64,000 nt of DNA. Origin: Bombilactobacillus mellis. GTDB taxonomy: Bacteria > Bacillota > Bacilli > Lactobacillales > Lactobacillaceae. The notes under the pieces were generated by a model. It searched no databases. It was not told the DNA's origin and was given only the letters and a program-made list of their open reading frames with translations. This document shows, piece by piece, positions 17,106-29,163 of this stretch. Position 1 is the first letter of the stretch, and each line of letters begins with the position of its first letter. The translations under genes were made by a program, and so were the position numbers. Location: contig NZ_KQ033877.1 of NCBI RefSeq assembly GCF_000967245.1, forward strand, positions 461,634 through 525,633, read 5' to 3'.

Positions 17106-18983
17106 GTGAATAAGAAATTTGTAAAAATTATTTATCGAATAGGACAATTGCTGTTAGTATTTCTTACCGCCGTTATGTCATATTTTTTCATGCAACTGGC
17201 TATTACCGGTCACTTAAATCGAGATTATGCTGCAATGTATAGGGAAATTGTCACTAATCAGCCAGCTACAATTATTAATATTTTAATGCTAGTTATACTG
17301 GTAGTTACGATTATTGCTTTCGTGGGAGATTACTGGTGGGGACTTGCTGCTGCCATTATTTTATTAGTGGTGGCCTTATTTGTTGATCATCAGAAAATTT
17401 TATCCCGTTCTGAACCATTACTGCCTTCTGATTTGATCATGGTTAACCAAGTTGGCGGCTTAATAAAAATGGTGCACTGGATGTCCATTTTAAAATTGAT
17501 TCTTTTTATCGGATTGATGTTTGTTGGTGCCTATTTTTTACGTAAATTTACTAAGAACTATTGGATTAAGAATTCTTTTACTATTTGGGGCATACGAGCG
17601 GTTCTCGTTCTTTTTGGGATTTGGGCTTTTGCTTTTTTGTTTCAAGCAGGAAATGCTGAATCAGCAGTTTGTAAGCAACTGAATCAATGGGGAATTGCAG
17701 ATGATAACCATAATCCCCTTAATATTTATCGTTCTCGGGGTACTATAATCGGCTTTGCTTTTAATGCCAGTTCCAATAAAATGGCTGAACCGCATGGCTA
17801 TAGTCCTCAAGCTATGCGAAAGCTGGCTCAGCGTTATCGCATTAATGCAGAAGTGGCTCCAAATACCGACCCGGTGAATATTATTTATATTTTAAATGAA
17901 TCTTTGACTAGTCCTCAAACCACTATGGATAAATATCCGATAGAAGAAGACTCGCCTTTGAGTTATATTGATAATATTTTGCAGGATCCGCAAACTAATC
18001 AGGCGAGTGGTTATATGGTTTCTCCTGAATATGGTGGGGGAACGGCTAATGTAGAATTTGAAGCTAATACAGGTTTCTCCAATTATTTTTTGCGCAGTAC
18101 ACCGTATCAAGATATTTTACCTAAGAAAAGAAGTTTTCCCAGCATTATGCGCTATTTGAAAGCACAAGGATATCAGTGCCAAGCTTATCACCCCTATGAT
18201 GGAGCGATGTACCAACGCCCAGAAGCCTATCGAGCTTTAGGGATTTCTAAATTTTCTGACCGTAGTAAGTTACACAATTTACATCAAGGAAAATTTGGAG
18301 AATATGTAAGTGATGCTTCAACTTACCCTAATATTTATCGCCAGCAGAAAAAATCGCGTCAATTTAGTTTAGTAGTCACCATGCAAAATCATATGCCTTA
18401 TTTAGAGAATATGGGTACACAAAGTGATTATCATTTAATTGATGCTGTCAACGGTGATGCCACAAAAACTCAAAAATTGCAGGCTTACTTTCAAGAACTG
18501 CATGAATCCGATCAAGCTTTTAAAAAGCTTGTAAATCATTTTCAGAATTCTCGGCAAAAAACTTTAATTGTAATGTACGGCGATCATTATCCTGGAGATG
18601 GCCTTTATGACAATTTGGCTGATGAAACTTTGACTGTACATGCTACTCCTTTTGTAATGGCGGCTAATTTTGACTTGCCACAACAAAATTATGGATACTT
18701 TTCTCCTAATTATATGTCCTTATGGATTTTACAACAGCTGGGTTATCCGTTAACACCGTTTTATAATTTATTAATGCAATTGCATCAAGAAGTACCTGTC
18801 TTAACCCAGGCTTTACAGATGGATAGTAATGAAAATCAATATACTAACTTACATTCGAAAACAACGGCTTGGCAAAAGTCTCAGGTTTTTCGGGATTATG
18901 AAATGCTGGAATATGATCTGACTTATGGTAAGGGTTATGCCTATAATTATCATATGTTTTCTGCTTCTAATACCAAGCAATAA
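17106..18983 (+). CDS. LTA synthase family membrane phosphotransferase
   Basis: The 625-residue protein has five membrane helices (within residues 8-185) and an extracellular alkaline-phosphatase/sulfatase-type domain. Visible active-site parts are the metal-binding glutamate in YILNESLTSP, the probable nucleophile Thr313 in GGGTANVEFE, MQNHMPY, and the metal ligands in MYGDHYPGDG. The GGGTAN form resembles glycerol-phosphate transferases such as GacH of streptococci more than canonical LtaS. It probably transfers glycerol phosphate from phosphatidylglycerol onto a wall or lipid-linked polymer outside the cell. The start is GTG 17106 with GAGG five bases upstream. It is monocistronic, flanked by terminators. 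The acceptor is unknown. Confidence 0.82.
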   Translation: MNKKFVKIIYRIGQLLLVFLTAVMSYFFMQLAITGHLNRDYAAMYREIVTNQPATIINILMLVILVVTIIAFVGDYWWGLAAAIILLVVALFVDHQKILSRSEPLLPSDLIMVNQVGGLIKMVHWMSILKLILFIGLMFVGAYFLRKFTKNYWIKNSFTIWGIRAVLVLFGIWAFAFLFQAGNAESAVCKQLNQWGIADDNHNPLNIYRSRGTIIGFAFNASSNKMAEPHGYSPQAMRKLAQRYRINAEVAPNTDPVNIIYILNESLTSPQTTMDKYPIEEDSPLSYIDNILQDPQTNQASGYMVSPEYGGGTANVEFEANTGFSNYFLRSTPYQDILPKKRSFPSIMRYLKAQGYQCQAYHPYDGAMYQRPEAYRALGISKFSDRSKLHNLHQGKFGEYVSDASTYPNIYRQQKKSRQFSLVVTMQNHMPYLENMGTQSDYHLIDAVNGDATKTQKLQAYFQELHESDQAFKKLVNHFQNSRQKTLIVMYGDHYPGDGLYDNLADETLTVHATPFVMAANFDLPQQNYGYFSPNYMSLWILQQLGYPLTPFYNLLMQLHQEVPVLTQALQMDSNENQYTNLHSKTTAWQKSQVFRDYEMLEYDLTYGKGYAYNYHMFSASNTKQ

Positions 18984-19022
18984 AAGAACCAAAAACAAGA
19001 CAGGTTTTTGGTTCTTTTTATT
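18982..19022 (+). terminator. Rho-independent terminator
   Basis: Fifteen-base stem AAAAGAACCAAAAAC / GTTTTTGGTTCTTTT with a seven-base loop, followed by T-rich sequence, directly after the stop of the LTA-synthase-like gene. Confidence 0.9.
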
Positions 19023-19052
19023 AATAAAAAATATTTTTTTCTGGTTAAATAC

Positions 19053-19080
19053 TTGCATAGTTTTTTAAACATGATAATAT
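19053..19080 (+). promoter_or_regulatory. groESL promoter
   Basis: TTGCAT (19053-19058) and TAATAT (19075-19080) are spaced by 16 bases, immediately upstream of the CIRCE operator. Confidence 0.7.
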
Positions 19081-19091
19081 ATAAAGTGTTG

Positions 19092-19118
19092 TTAGCACTA
19101 TGTTACAGAGAGTGCTAA
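19092..19118 (+). promoter_or_regulatory. CIRCE operator (HrcA binding site)
   Basis: The left arm TTAGCACTA and right arm GAGTGCTAA are separated by nine bases. This is the CIRCE inverted repeat (TTAGCACTC-N9-GAGTGCTAA) with one mismatch in the left arm. It lies between the promoter and groES, so HrcA represses groESL; hrcA itself is not in the window. Confidence 0.95.
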
Positions 19119-19154
19119 ACGTGCTAAAATTAAGATAAATTTGGAGGGATTACT

Positions 19155-19439
19155 GTGTTAAAGCCATTAGGTGATCGCATCTTAGTACAAGTTGATGAAG
19201 AAAAAGAGCAAACTGTTGGTGGCATTGTTTTAGCTAATAATGCTAAAGAAAAACCTCAAAGTGGTGAGGTTGTAGCTGTTGGCGCTGGAGAAAAAGCTCC
19301 CGACGGCAAAGTTATTCCTATGACTCTTAAAAAAGGCGATAAAGTTATTTACGACAAATATGCCGGCTCCGAAGTTAAATATGAGGGCAATAAATATTTA
19401 GTTATGCATGAAAAAGATGTTATGGCAGTAATTGAATAA
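19155..19439 (+). CDS. groES: Co-chaperonin GroES
   Basis: GroES caps the GroEL barrel during protein folding. The 94-residue protein has the usual length, begins [19 protein letters not shown], contains the mobile-loop [16 protein letters not shown] (about residues 23-38), and ends [10 protein letters not shown]. Start is GTG 19155, 7 bases after GGAGG at 19143-19147. First gene of the CIRCE-controlled groESL operon. Confidence 0.97.
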   Translation: MLKPLGDRILVQVDEEKEQTVGGIVLANNAKEKPQSGEVVAVGAGEKAPDGKVIPMTLKKGDKVIYDKYAGSEVKYEGNKYLVMHEKDVMAVIE

Positions 19440-19452
19440 TAAATAATATTAA

Positions 19453-21105
<1,653 letters not shown>

Positions 21106-21147
21106 TCCTGTAAAAATTTAAGGGATTATTCTAATTGTTAATAATAT

Positions 21148-21187
21148 AAAAAACTTTTAAAGATTTTATCTTTAAAAGTTTTTTTGT
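21148..21187 (+). terminator. Rho-independent terminator of groESL
   Basis: AAAAACTTTTAAAGAT / CTTTAAAAGTTTTTTT forms a long A/T stem with a short loop and a T-run. Confidence 0.88.
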
Positions 21188-21430
21188 ATAGTAATTTATA
21201 AATTAAAAAAAAGGAAGTATTTTGATTATTAATATTACTTCAATAACTAGCCTTAGAACTCTCAGCCTTAAATAAAAATCAGTAATGAGAATTCGCTAAC
21301 TTCTTGCTTTCAATTTTAAAATACAGGTCATTATTAATATTTTATTGAAAATTAAATCTTGATACTCAGTCTAGAAGACTTCAACCACATTAAAGTATAT
21401 TCAAACAACAGGTAGCCTAGTTTATAACTT
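21188..21430. other. Non-coding stretch between groEL and the convergent membrane-protein gene
   Basis: About 240 bases after the groESL terminator. No open reading frame with a ribosome-binding site, no clear terminator for the leftward gene, and no repeat is visible to me. The sequence is AT-rich. Confidence 0.5.
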
Positions 21431-22777
21431 TTAATTAGTAATTTTAATTTGTCGGTCAAATTTTGCCAAATCATTAACTTTCAATTTGGAAGTATGTTGT
21501 TTCCATTTATCATATTCTATACCGATAATCGGTTTATCTTTTTGATGTACAAAAAAGCTTTGAAAAATACTATCTTCACTCATATTTGGTGCCCAAAGAT
21601 AATCAGTGTTAGGATAATTAATAATATAAATTTTTGAGTTTGCAGTAGTTTGTTGGTAATTACAATATTGTTTAGATAATTCATTTATTTGCCAATAATT
21701 AAGGGCGATTTTATCAAAATGAATTCCCAACATCATAAATAAGGCCAAACTAATCACGGTGAAAACTTTAAAATAGTTTTGTAACCAAGCAATCCAATTG
21801 GTGATTAACAAGGTGGCTAAAAAGACATAGCTGGCAAAGATGCACCGTGGGCCAAAGGGATTGATGACAAAAAAAGGAACTATGGCAACAAGCGCATCAA
21901 CTAATAGTAAAGCGTTAATTGTTAAAAATTTAGAATCAGGCTTTTTTCTAAAATTAAGCACAAAACCAATTATAATAAAAACAATAAGAAGTATTATTTT
22001 TTTATTACTAAAAAAAGTCTTGAGATATGGTAAGAGCATAGCTTGTTGACTATCGAGACTGCGATAACTGTCATGACCCTGCCATAGTATTTTTAAGTAA
22101 GCCCCATTGATAAACATTAAAATAGCGCCCACCAAATGACCGAGTCCCAACCAACGAAAGTATTTATGAAAAAAATCAGAACTAAAATGGCGGTGCAAAA
22201 AAAGTAAGATTATTAAATCATTACAACAATTTAATAAAGTAATGTGTTCAGCTAAAAACTGACTTAAAATAGCAGTTATCAATAATAATGATTTGCTAAA
22301 TTTCGAAATATTAATTGTAGCGGCAAAGTTATTGTAGTACTTACTAATAATATATATGAAAAAAAGCGGGAAAATAACTGAAGGAACGTAATTAGCAAAC
22401 CCCGCATGCCAGCCCCAAATTTGGCGATAAATATCTTTGGGTGGTGATAGCAATATTATTGCTGTCAGCATAAGTGTCAGAATAGGATGATAGTTATTAA
22501 AAAGTGATTGTGCAATTTTCATGATTAAATAAGAAATTGCAACTGCACTCATTCCATAAATAAGAAAAGAAATGATTTTAAAGTGAGTCATTAATATGAC
22601 AAGTAGATCACCGAGATAGCGGCCGTCATAAGTCAAAAAAGTACCACTAAAAAAATAATTGGTTCCCCATGAACTCCACCAATTTAAATCATCACCCACC
22701 AAGGGGTTCCAGTACCCAAGCAGTCCAAAAATCACAAAAATAAAAACATAAGTTAATGTTAGGGCTTTGTTACGCAT
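21431..22777 (-). CDS. DUF6056-like polytopic membrane protein
   Basis: The 448-residue protein has about ten hydrophobic helices. After the first helix comes NPLVGDDLNWWSSWG and YDGRYLGDLLV, and later WGWHAGFANYVPSV; the acidic pair after helix one and the W-x-GF-NY motif are typical of DUF6056 and GT-C-like membrane glycosyltransferase folds. If it is a GT-C enzyme it would move a sugar from a polyprenyl carrier to a wall polymer outside the membrane, but no function is proven. Start ATG 22777 has AGAGGA upstream. It stands alone, convergent with groESL. Confidence 0.6.
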   Translation of the reverse strand: MRNKALTLTYVFIFVIFGLLGYWNPLVGDDLNWWSSWGTNYFFSGTFLTYDGRYLGDLLVILMTHFKIISFLIYGMSAVAISYLIMKIAQSLFNNYHPILTLMLTAIILLSPPKDIYRQIWGWHAGFANYVPSVIFPLFFIYIISKYYNNFAATINISKFSKSLLLITAILSQFLAEHITLLNCCNDLIILLFLHRHFSSDFFHKYFRWLGLGHLVGAILMFINGAYLKILWQGHDSYRSLDSQQAMLLPYLKTFFSNKKIILLIVFIIIGFVLNFRKKPDSKFLTINALLLVDALVAIVPFFVINPFGPRCIFASYVFLATLLITNWIAWLQNYFKVFTVISLALFMMLGIHFDKIALNYWQINELSKQYCNYQQTTANSKIYIINYPNTDYLWAPNMSEDSIFQSFFVHQKDKPIIGIEYDKWKQHTSKLKVNDLAKFDRQIKITN

Positions 22778-23182
22778 GCGTTTTCCTCTTTAATTTTAAA
22801 TGAATTCCTTATTGTTATGAGTTGAATGAAGAATGCTAATTATATATGATATAGTTTTACCTTAGAAACTGATTGCAATGTAACTTGGTGATAATTACCA
22901 AAATATGATTATCCCTTAGTACAAAATTATTATTGATCTTAACTTGATAATAAGCATACCAATTTTACCATATTTATTTTATGAAACCAACGGGCTGTAG
23001 CCATTTATAGCAGTCAAAACAAGGTAATTAGTTCTAAATAGAGGTTATTTTGGCATAATCTATTCGAAACAGCGCTACATTGCAAACTGTTGTCGTTATT
23101 TTATAATTTAAGGAAGCTTAAAAGCGATATGTCAAAATAATTCTGATAATCATAACTATTTGAAGGATTGAAGGAGAATAAA
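22778..23182. other. 405-base intergenic region before ymdB
   Basis: The two divergent genes on either side need promoters here. I see no open reading frame longer than a few codons with a ribosome-binding site, no T-box or riboswitch core and no long inverted repeat. AAGGAG at 23171-23176 is the ymdB ribosome-binding site. Confidence 0.5.
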
Positions 23183-23968
23183 ATGCGAGTCATATTTATT
23201 GGTGATGTTATGGGAGAAGCCGGCATGCGCGCCATTAGTACTTATTTGCCGGCTTTAAAGAATAAATTTCATCCCCAAGTCACCATTGTTAATGGGGAAA
23301 ATGCTGCTCAAGGCCGCGGTATTAGAGCTAAGCAATTTAAAGAAATTTTAAAAGCTGGCGCTGACGTAATTACTCTGGGAAATCATGCTTGGGATAAGTC
23401 AGAAGTAAACACTTTATTGCAGCAAAATGATAACTTATTACGTCCAGCCAATTATCCCGGAGCCAATACTCCAGGAAAGGGCTTGGTAATTAAGCAAATT
23501 AATGATCAAAAATTAGCAGTGCTGAATTTGCAAGGCCGTGCTTTAATGAATCCAATTGATGATCCGTTTACTAAAGCAGATGAATTATTAGCGCAAATTC
23601 CTTCTGATACTAAGGTGTTCGTAGATTTTCATGCTGAAACCACAAGTGAAAAGGGAGCTTTAGCGCATTATTTGGATGGCCGGGTTGATGCAGTGATTGG
23701 AACCCACACGCATGTGCAAACTAATGATGCGCGTATCCTGCCGCAAGGAACGGCCTTTTTATCTGATGTAGGTATGACTGGGTCATATGATGGAATTTTG
23801 GGAGTAAAAGTTGCTAACAGTATACAACGATTTTTAACTCAACAACCAGCACATTATGAAATTGACGATCAAGGACGTTTACAAATTAATTACTGCATTT
23901 TGGATTTTGCTAAAACCAATCACATTCAGATTGGTCAAATAAATCCCGATCAGCCCTTAGATATCTAA
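23183..23968 (+). CDS. ymdB: Metallophosphoesterase YmdB (TIGR00282 family)
   Basis: YmdB-family enzymes are binuclear-metal cyclic-nucleotide phosphodiesterases linked to signalling and RNA turnover. The 261-residue protein has the ligands in order: IGDVMGEAGM (D), VNGENAAQGRG, LGNHAWDKSE (NH), DFHAETTSEK, and GTHTHVQTNDARI with FLSDVGMTG. I chose ATG 23183, 6 bases after AAGGAG; five extra upstream codons would overlap that site. It precedes mutS by 54 bases; in many Firmicutes ymdB lies close to mutS-mutL. Confidence 0.92.
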   Translation: MRVIFIGDVMGEAGMRAISTYLPALKNKFHPQVTIVNGENAAQGRGIRAKQFKEILKAGADVITLGNHAWDKSEVNTLLQQNDNLLRPANYPGANTPGKGLVIKQINDQKLAVLNLQGRALMNPIDDPFTKADELLAQIPSDTKVFVDFHAETTSEKGALAHYLDGRVDAVIGTHTHVQTNDARILPQGTAFLSDVGMTGSYDGILGVKVANSIQRFLTQQPAHYEIDDQGRLQINYCILDFAKTNHIQIGQINPDQPLDI

Positions 23969-24022
23969 AAGTTGGGTTTTTAGTTATAATAGATTTATAT
24001 TTTGCAAGAGAGTTGAGAATTA

Positions 24023-26623
24023 ATGCCACAAAAAACTAAAGATACGCCCATGATGCAACAGTATCTAAATATTAAAAAAGATTATCCTGATGCCTTCTTA
24101 TTTTATCGGATCGGTGATTTTTACGAAATGTTTTATGATGATGCCATTAAAGGATCACAATTATTGGAATTAACTTTAACAGCACGTAATAAGAATGCAG
24201 CCGATCCAATTCCAATGTGTGGCGTTCCCCATCATGCGGCTGATAGTTATATTGAGGTGCTCGTAGATAAGGGTTATAAGGTGGCTATTTGTGAACAGTT
24301 AGAAGATCCGAAAACTGCTAAGGGAATGGTCAAACGCGGTATTATTAAACTAGTTACACCAGGAACTAATTTGGAAGATAAACCCAATCAAAGCAAAGAA
24401 AATAATTATCTGGCAGCTATTGATCCTCATAATCAGCAGTGGGGCTTTGCCTATACGGATTTGTCTACCGGTGAAGTTAAGGCAACGGTATTGACCAGCT
24501 TAGAACAAGCAAAAAACGAATTGTTGAATCTACGCTGTAAAGAAGTTGTTGTCAGCCCGGATTTTGCCTCACAGTGGTGTCAAGAAATTAAAGACATGGG
24601 TATTTTAGTTTCTCAAGAAGAGCCGCAAAAAGAATATGCCGAAGTGGCTTTTGTCAACCAAGGGGTTCAATCGCAAGCAGCCCAAAATACTATTAAATAT
24701 TTAATTTCTTATTTAGTTGAAACTCAAAAACGTTCTTTAAATCATTTACAAAAAGCCCAATTTTACGCTGTTAATAAATATTTACAATTGGACCATAATG
24801 CTCAAAGTAATCTGGAATTATTTCGTTCCTTACGGACAGGAGAAAAATCAGGAACGCTGGCTTGGTTGTTAGATCAAACCAAAACAGCAATGGGAAGCAG
24901 ATTATTAAAGCAGTGGTTGCAGCGGCCTTTATTGGATGTTAAGCAACTAACTAAGCGCCAAAATATTGTGCAAGTATTATTAGATAATTATTTTCAGCGC
25001 AGTTCGTTGCAGGATTATCTAACTAAAGTATATGATCTGGAGCGGTTGGCTGGCCGTGTAGCATTTGGCAATGTTAATGGGCGCGATTTAATTCAATTAG
25101 CTACTTCATTAGTTCAAGTACCCAAAATCAAGGCAATATTACGCGACTTGCAAGAGCCGGTTATTAATGATTTATTGAAACAAATACCTGATTGTCAGAA
25201 TGTAGCACAAGCAATTACTGAGGCCATTGTCGATGACCCGCCAATTTCGGTGACCGAAGGCAATTTGATTCGTCCGGGCTATAATCAACAACTGGATCAA
25301 TATCGTTTAGCTATGAAAAATGGCAAATCTTGGATTGCGAAAATGCAGGTCCAAGAACAACAACGAACAGGCATTAAAAACCTGAAAATAGGTTTTAATC
25401 GTGTATTCGGGTATTATATTGAAGTTACTAATGCCAACAAGGAGCAAGTACCGGCGGATCGATATCAGCGTAAACAAACTTTAACTAACGCCGAACGCTA
25501 TATTACTCCGGAGTTAAAAGAAAAAGAACGGCTGATTTTAGAAGCAGAAGAAAAATCAACGATTTTAGAGCATGAATTATTTAGTAAATTGCGTGAACAG
25601 ATAAAAAAACAGATCGCTCCTTTGCAAACTTTGGCTCAACAATTAGCGTTATTAGATGTCTTACAAGGTTTTGCAGTGATTAGTGAGAATTATCATTACG
25701 TGCGGCCGCAGTTTACAAAAAATAATCAGGTGCAAATAATTGATGGCCGCCACCCCGTAGTAGAGAAAGTTTTAGGAAAGCAAAAATATATTCCCAATAG
25801 TATTCAAATGGATAAAACTACTTCTGTGCTTTTAATTACTGGCCCCAATATGTCTGGTAAAAGTACTTATATGCGGCAGATGGCCTTAATCGTTATTATG
25901 GCACAAATTGGCTGTTTTGTACCCGCACAAAAAGCGCAGTTGCCGATTTTTGATCATATTTTTACGCGCATTGGCGCAGCAGATGATTTGATTTCGGGTA
26001 ATTCTACTTTTATGGTTGAAATGATGGAAGCTAACGACGCTCTGCAACACGCTACCACTCACTCATTAATTATTTTTGATGAGATTGGCCGTGGAACTGC
26101 TACTTATGATGGAATGGCATTAGCCCAGGCGATTGTTGAATATTTAAATAATCAAGTTCATGCTAAAACGATGTTTTCTACCCATTATCATGAGTTGACA
26201 GCATTAGCTGACCAGTTAGATGAAGTCGAAAACGTTCATGTTGATGCCACGCAGGAAAACGGCAAGTTGGTTTTTCTACACAAAATATTACCGGGTCCAG
26301 CGGACAAATCTTATGGAATCCATGTGGCCAAATTAGCAGGATTACCGGAATCTTTATTAAAACGAGCTCAAATTATTTTGGAAGACTTGGAAAAAACGTC
26401 TGCCCAAAAGCCAGCGCAACCAGTTGAAAAAACAAAGGACACTACTAACAAGGTCGCTGCAGATAAGTCTTACGTGAAAGAACAGTTGTCTTTATTTAAG
26501 GAACCGGAAACTAGTCCTAATCAGGTATTACTTCAACAACTAAAAGATGCTAATTTAATGAAAATGACACCTTTAGATGCTATGAATCTTTTAGCACATT
26601 TACAAGATGAATTAGTAGATTAA
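24023..26623 (+). CDS. mutS: DNA mismatch repair protein MutS
   Basis: MutS recognises mismatches. The 866-residue protein carries the N-terminal mismatch-binding motif GDFYEMF (about residues 34-40), connector and lever domains, and the C-terminal ATPase with Walker [10 protein letters not shown] (about 611-619), [14 protein letters not shown], and the switch STHYHEL. After about residue 790 there is a Lys/Gln/Thr-rich linker and a last segment SLFKEP, a possible beta-clamp binding motif. ATG 24023 follows AGAGAGTTGAG. First gene of the mutS-mutL-ruvAB run. Confidence 0.97.
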   Translation: MPQKTKDTPMMQQYLNIKKDYPDAFLFYRIGDFYEMFYDDAIKGSQLLELTLTARNKNAADPIPMCGVPHHAADSYIEVLVDKGYKVAICEQLEDPKTAKGMVKRGIIKLVTPGTNLEDKPNQSKENNYLAAIDPHNQQWGFAYTDLSTGEVKATVLTSLEQAKNELLNLRCKEVVVSPDFASQWCQEIKDMGILVSQEEPQKEYAEVAFVNQGVQSQAAQNTIKYLISYLVETQKRSLNHLQKAQFYAVNKYLQLDHNAQSNLELFRSLRTGEKSGTLAWLLDQTKTAMGSRLLKQWLQRPLLDVKQLTKRQNIVQVLLDNYFQRSSLQDYLTKVYDLERLAGRVAFGNVNGRDLIQLATSLVQVPKIKAILRDLQEPVINDLLKQIPDCQNVAQAITEAIVDDPPISVTEGNLIRPGYNQQLDQYRLAMKNGKSWIAKMQVQEQQRTGIKNLKIGFNRVFGYYIEVTNANKEQVPADRYQRKQTLTNAERYITPELKEKERLILEAEEKSTILEHELFSKLREQIKKQIAPLQTLAQQLALLDVLQGFAVISENYHYVRPQFTKNNQVQIIDGRHPVVEKVLGKQKYIPNSIQMDKTTSVLLITGPNMSGKSTYMRQMALIVIMAQIGCFVPAQKAQLPIFDHIFTRIGAADDLISGNSTFMVEMMEANDALQHATTHSLIIFDEIGRGTATYDGMALAQAIVEYLNNQVHAKTMFSTHYHELTALADQLDEVENVHVDATQENGKLVFLHKILPGPADKSYGIHVAKLAGLPESLLKRAQIILEDLEKTSAQKPAQPVEKTKDTTNKVAADKSYVKEQLSLFKEPETSPNQVLLQQLKDANLMKMTPLDAMNLLAHLQDELVD

Positions 26624-26633
26624 GGAGATTTAT

Positions 26634-28538
26634 ATGGCTCAGATTCAGCTTTTATCGTCAACTTTAAGTAATCAAATTGCTGCCGGTGAAGTTATTGAAC
26701 GCCCGGCTTCCATTGTTAAAGAACTAGTTGAAAATGCTATTGACGCACAAGCAACCCAAATTGATATAGCAGTAAAAGATGCAGGAATTTCAGCTATTCA
26801 AGTTACTGATAATGGTAGTGGTATTGCCAACGATGAAGTGGAATTAGCCTTTCAGCCGCATGCTACTAGTAAAATCCATTCTAATAACGACTTGTTTAAT
26901 GTTAAAACTTTAGGCTTTCGGGGTGAAGCTTTAGCCAGTATTGCTGCTGTGGCTAAAGTTCAACTAATTACAAGTACTACTGGTCTGAGGGGAACATTAA
27001 TTAAGATTGCTGGCGGAAAACAGCTGCAAAAACGCTTGGTAGCGGCCGCAAAAGGAACTAGCATCACCGTCACGGATCTGTTTTACAATACGCCGGCCCG
27101 CTTAAAATATTTAAAGACGGTTAGCACTGAATTAAATCGGATCATTGATATTGTAGACCGATTAGCGTTAGCCCATCCTCAGATTGCTTTTACTTTAGTT
27201 AATGAGCAGCGTAATTTAATTCGCACCTCAGGCAATGGTAAATTGCAGCAAACGATTGCCGGTATTTATGGCCGCAAAACGGCAGCACAAATGGTCGAAA
27301 TTCAGCAGAATACTTCTGACTTTCAAGTAGAAGGTTTTATTTCTCTACCTCAACAAACCCGAGCAAATCGGCAATATATGTCCCTTTTGATTAATGGCCG
27401 CTACATTATTAATTTTCCGTTAATGAAAGCTGTTCTTGCCGGTTATGGTTCAAAATTAATGGTCGGACGTTATCCTGTAGCCGTTGTCCAAATTCAAATG
27501 GATCCCTTATTAGTTGATGTTAATGTTCATCCAACTAAAAGAGAAGTCCGTTTGAGTAAAGAAGAACAGCTGGCAACTCTGATCCAACAGACAATAGCCG
27601 CTAAGCTGTCACAACTAAATTTGATTCCGGATGCGGTAAATAATTTACCTGCACATTCCAAGACTAAGCAACAGCTACAAGCTGGTTTTCCAAAAGAAAG
27701 TGCTCCAACTACTCAAATGGCAGATACTTCACAAATTGCTGAACCACAAGCTGATAATACTTCTTTAGATCCGTTTGTTAGTCCGGCAGCGATTCATTTA
27801 CAACCGATTTTTGAAGATCCGCAGCGGCTGGATGCTTGGGATCAGCATGTACAACAGTTTCACCAAAAAAGTGTTGCTGCTCAAGCTAATAGTGAAACAG
27901 TTAATGTGAATACAATTTTTGCGCCGCGTAAATTTCCGGATTTAAGATTTGTAGCTCAAATCCATAACTCTTATTTAATAGCTGAAAGTGATAACGGTTT
28001 TTATCTTGTCGATCAACATGCAGCCCAAGAACGTGTTAATTATGAAAAATTTCGTCAGGAAGTTGGTCAAGTTAGTCAAGATCAACAACAGTTGTTAGTT
28101 CCTTTAATTTTGGATTATTCTAATGCAGATGCGATCGTTATTAATGAACATTTGGATATTTTGCAGAGCGTGGGAATTAAAATTGCTGTCTTTGGACAAA
28201 ATAGTTTTATAGTTCAAAGTCATCCTACTTGGATTCCCAAAGGTCAAGAAGAGACTACGATTCGCGAAATTATTGATTATGTTTTAAAAGACGGTAAAAT
28301 TAGTATTGCTCAGTTTCGTGAACAAACGGCAATAACTATGAGTTGTCGTTTATCCATTAAGGCCCATGATCCTTTAGACAAAGCCCAAGCACAAGCGGTT
28401 TTAGAACAATTGGCGCAAACGCAAAATCCTTACAATTGTCCTCACGGGCGTCCGACGCTGGTTCATTTTACTGATCAGGATATCCAAAAAATGTTTAAAA
28501 GAATTCAAGATCCCCATCAAGCTCAGAGGAAGAAATGA
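26634..28538 (+). CDS. mutL: DNA mismatch repair protein MutL
   Basis: MutL couples MutS to strand removal. The 634-residue protein has the GHKL ATPase motifs GEVIERPASIVKELVENAIDA-type start, DNGSGI, and the GFRGEALASI loop, then a variable linker (about residues 330-435). The C-terminal domain contains DQHAAQERVNYEKF, the metal-binding endonuclease motif DQHA(x)2E(x)4E, so this MutL can nick DNA, as expected where MutH is absent; NCPHGRP near the end is another endonuclease element. ATG 26634 has AAGGAG upstream, 10 bases after mutS. Confidence 0.97.
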   Translation: MAQIQLLSSTLSNQIAAGEVIERPASIVKELVENAIDAQATQIDIAVKDAGISAIQVTDNGSGIANDEVELAFQPHATSKIHSNNDLFNVKTLGFRGEALASIAAVAKVQLITSTTGLRGTLIKIAGGKQLQKRLVAAAKGTSITVTDLFYNTPARLKYLKTVSTELNRIIDIVDRLALAHPQIAFTLVNEQRNLIRTSGNGKLQQTIAGIYGRKTAAQMVEIQQNTSDFQVEGFISLPQQTRANRQYMSLLINGRYIINFPLMKAVLAGYGSKLMVGRYPVAVVQIQMDPLLVDVNVHPTKREVRLSKEEQLATLIQQTIAAKLSQLNLIPDAVNNLPAHSKTKQQLQAGFPKESAPTTQMADTSQIAEPQADNTSLDPFVSPAAIHLQPIFEDPQRLDAWDQHVQQFHQKSVAAQANSETVNVNTIFAPRKFPDLRFVAQIHNSYLIAESDNGFYLVDQHAAQERVNYEKFRQEVGQVSQDQQQLLVPLILDYSNADAIVINEHLDILQSVGIKIAVFGQNSFIVQSHPTWIPKGQEETTIREIIDYVLKDGKISIAQFREQTAITMSCRLSIKAHDPLDKAQAQAVLEQLAQTQNPYNCPHGRPTLVHFTDQDIQKMFKRIQDPHQAQRKK

Positions 28539-28547
28539 GGTTAGGTA

Positions 28548-29150
28548 GTGTTTGAATATTTAAAAGGTCTTGTAACATATATCAATTCTCACTATATTGT
28601 TGTAGAAGCTAATGGAGTGGGTTATCATGTTTTAGTGGCTAATCCGGCCCGTTATCAACCGGATCAAACCAACACTGTTTATGTCGAATTGGTTGTTCGT
28701 GATAATGAACAGACTTTATATGGTTTTTTTGATTTGGCTGAAAAAAGACTTTTTCAACAATTAACCTCTGTATCTGGTATTGGGCCGAAAAGTGCCTTAG
28801 CCATTTTAGCGGATGATAATCATCAAAATTTGATTCAAGCGATTATGCAAAATGACGTTAAATTTTTAACTAAATATCCTGGAGTCGGTAAAAAAACAGC
28901 GCAACAGATCATTTTAGATTTAAAAGATAAATTAACTCAACAAAATAACCTTTCTCCAGTACAGAGAAATGGTGCAGATAATTTAACTACAACTGCTGAT
29001 ACTAATTCCTACTTAAAAGATGGCTTGGCTGCTTTAGCTGCTTTGGGTTATAGTAGTCGCGAAATTGCCAAGGTTACTCCAAAATTGCAACGCTTAAACT
29101 TAACTGCAGCAAGTGAATATTTGCGGGCTGGACTAAAGTTATTACATTAA
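28548..29150 (+). CDS. ruvA: Holliday junction ATP-dependent helicase subunit RuvA
   Basis: RuvA binds Holliday junctions and recruits RuvB. At 200 residues it has the normal length: OB-fold N-terminus (MFEYLKGLVTYINSHYIVVE), helix-hairpin-helix motifs LTSVSGIGPKSALAIL (about 73-88) and YPGVGKKTAQQIILDL (about 106-121), an acidic linker and the C-terminal UBA-like domain. Start is GTG 28548 with TGAGG at 28536-28540. Ten bases after mutL, 13 before ruvB. Confidence 0.96.
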   Translation: MFEYLKGLVTYINSHYIVVEANGVGYHVLVANPARYQPDQTNTVYVELVVRDNEQTLYGFFDLAEKRLFQQLTSVSGIGPKSALAILADDNHQNLIQAIMQNDVKFLTKYPGVGKKTAQQIILDLKDKLTQQNNLSPVQRNGADNLTTTADTNSYLKDGLAALAALGYSSREIAKVTPKLQRLNLTAASEYLRAGLKLLH

Positions 29151-29163
29151 AAGAGGTGATTAG

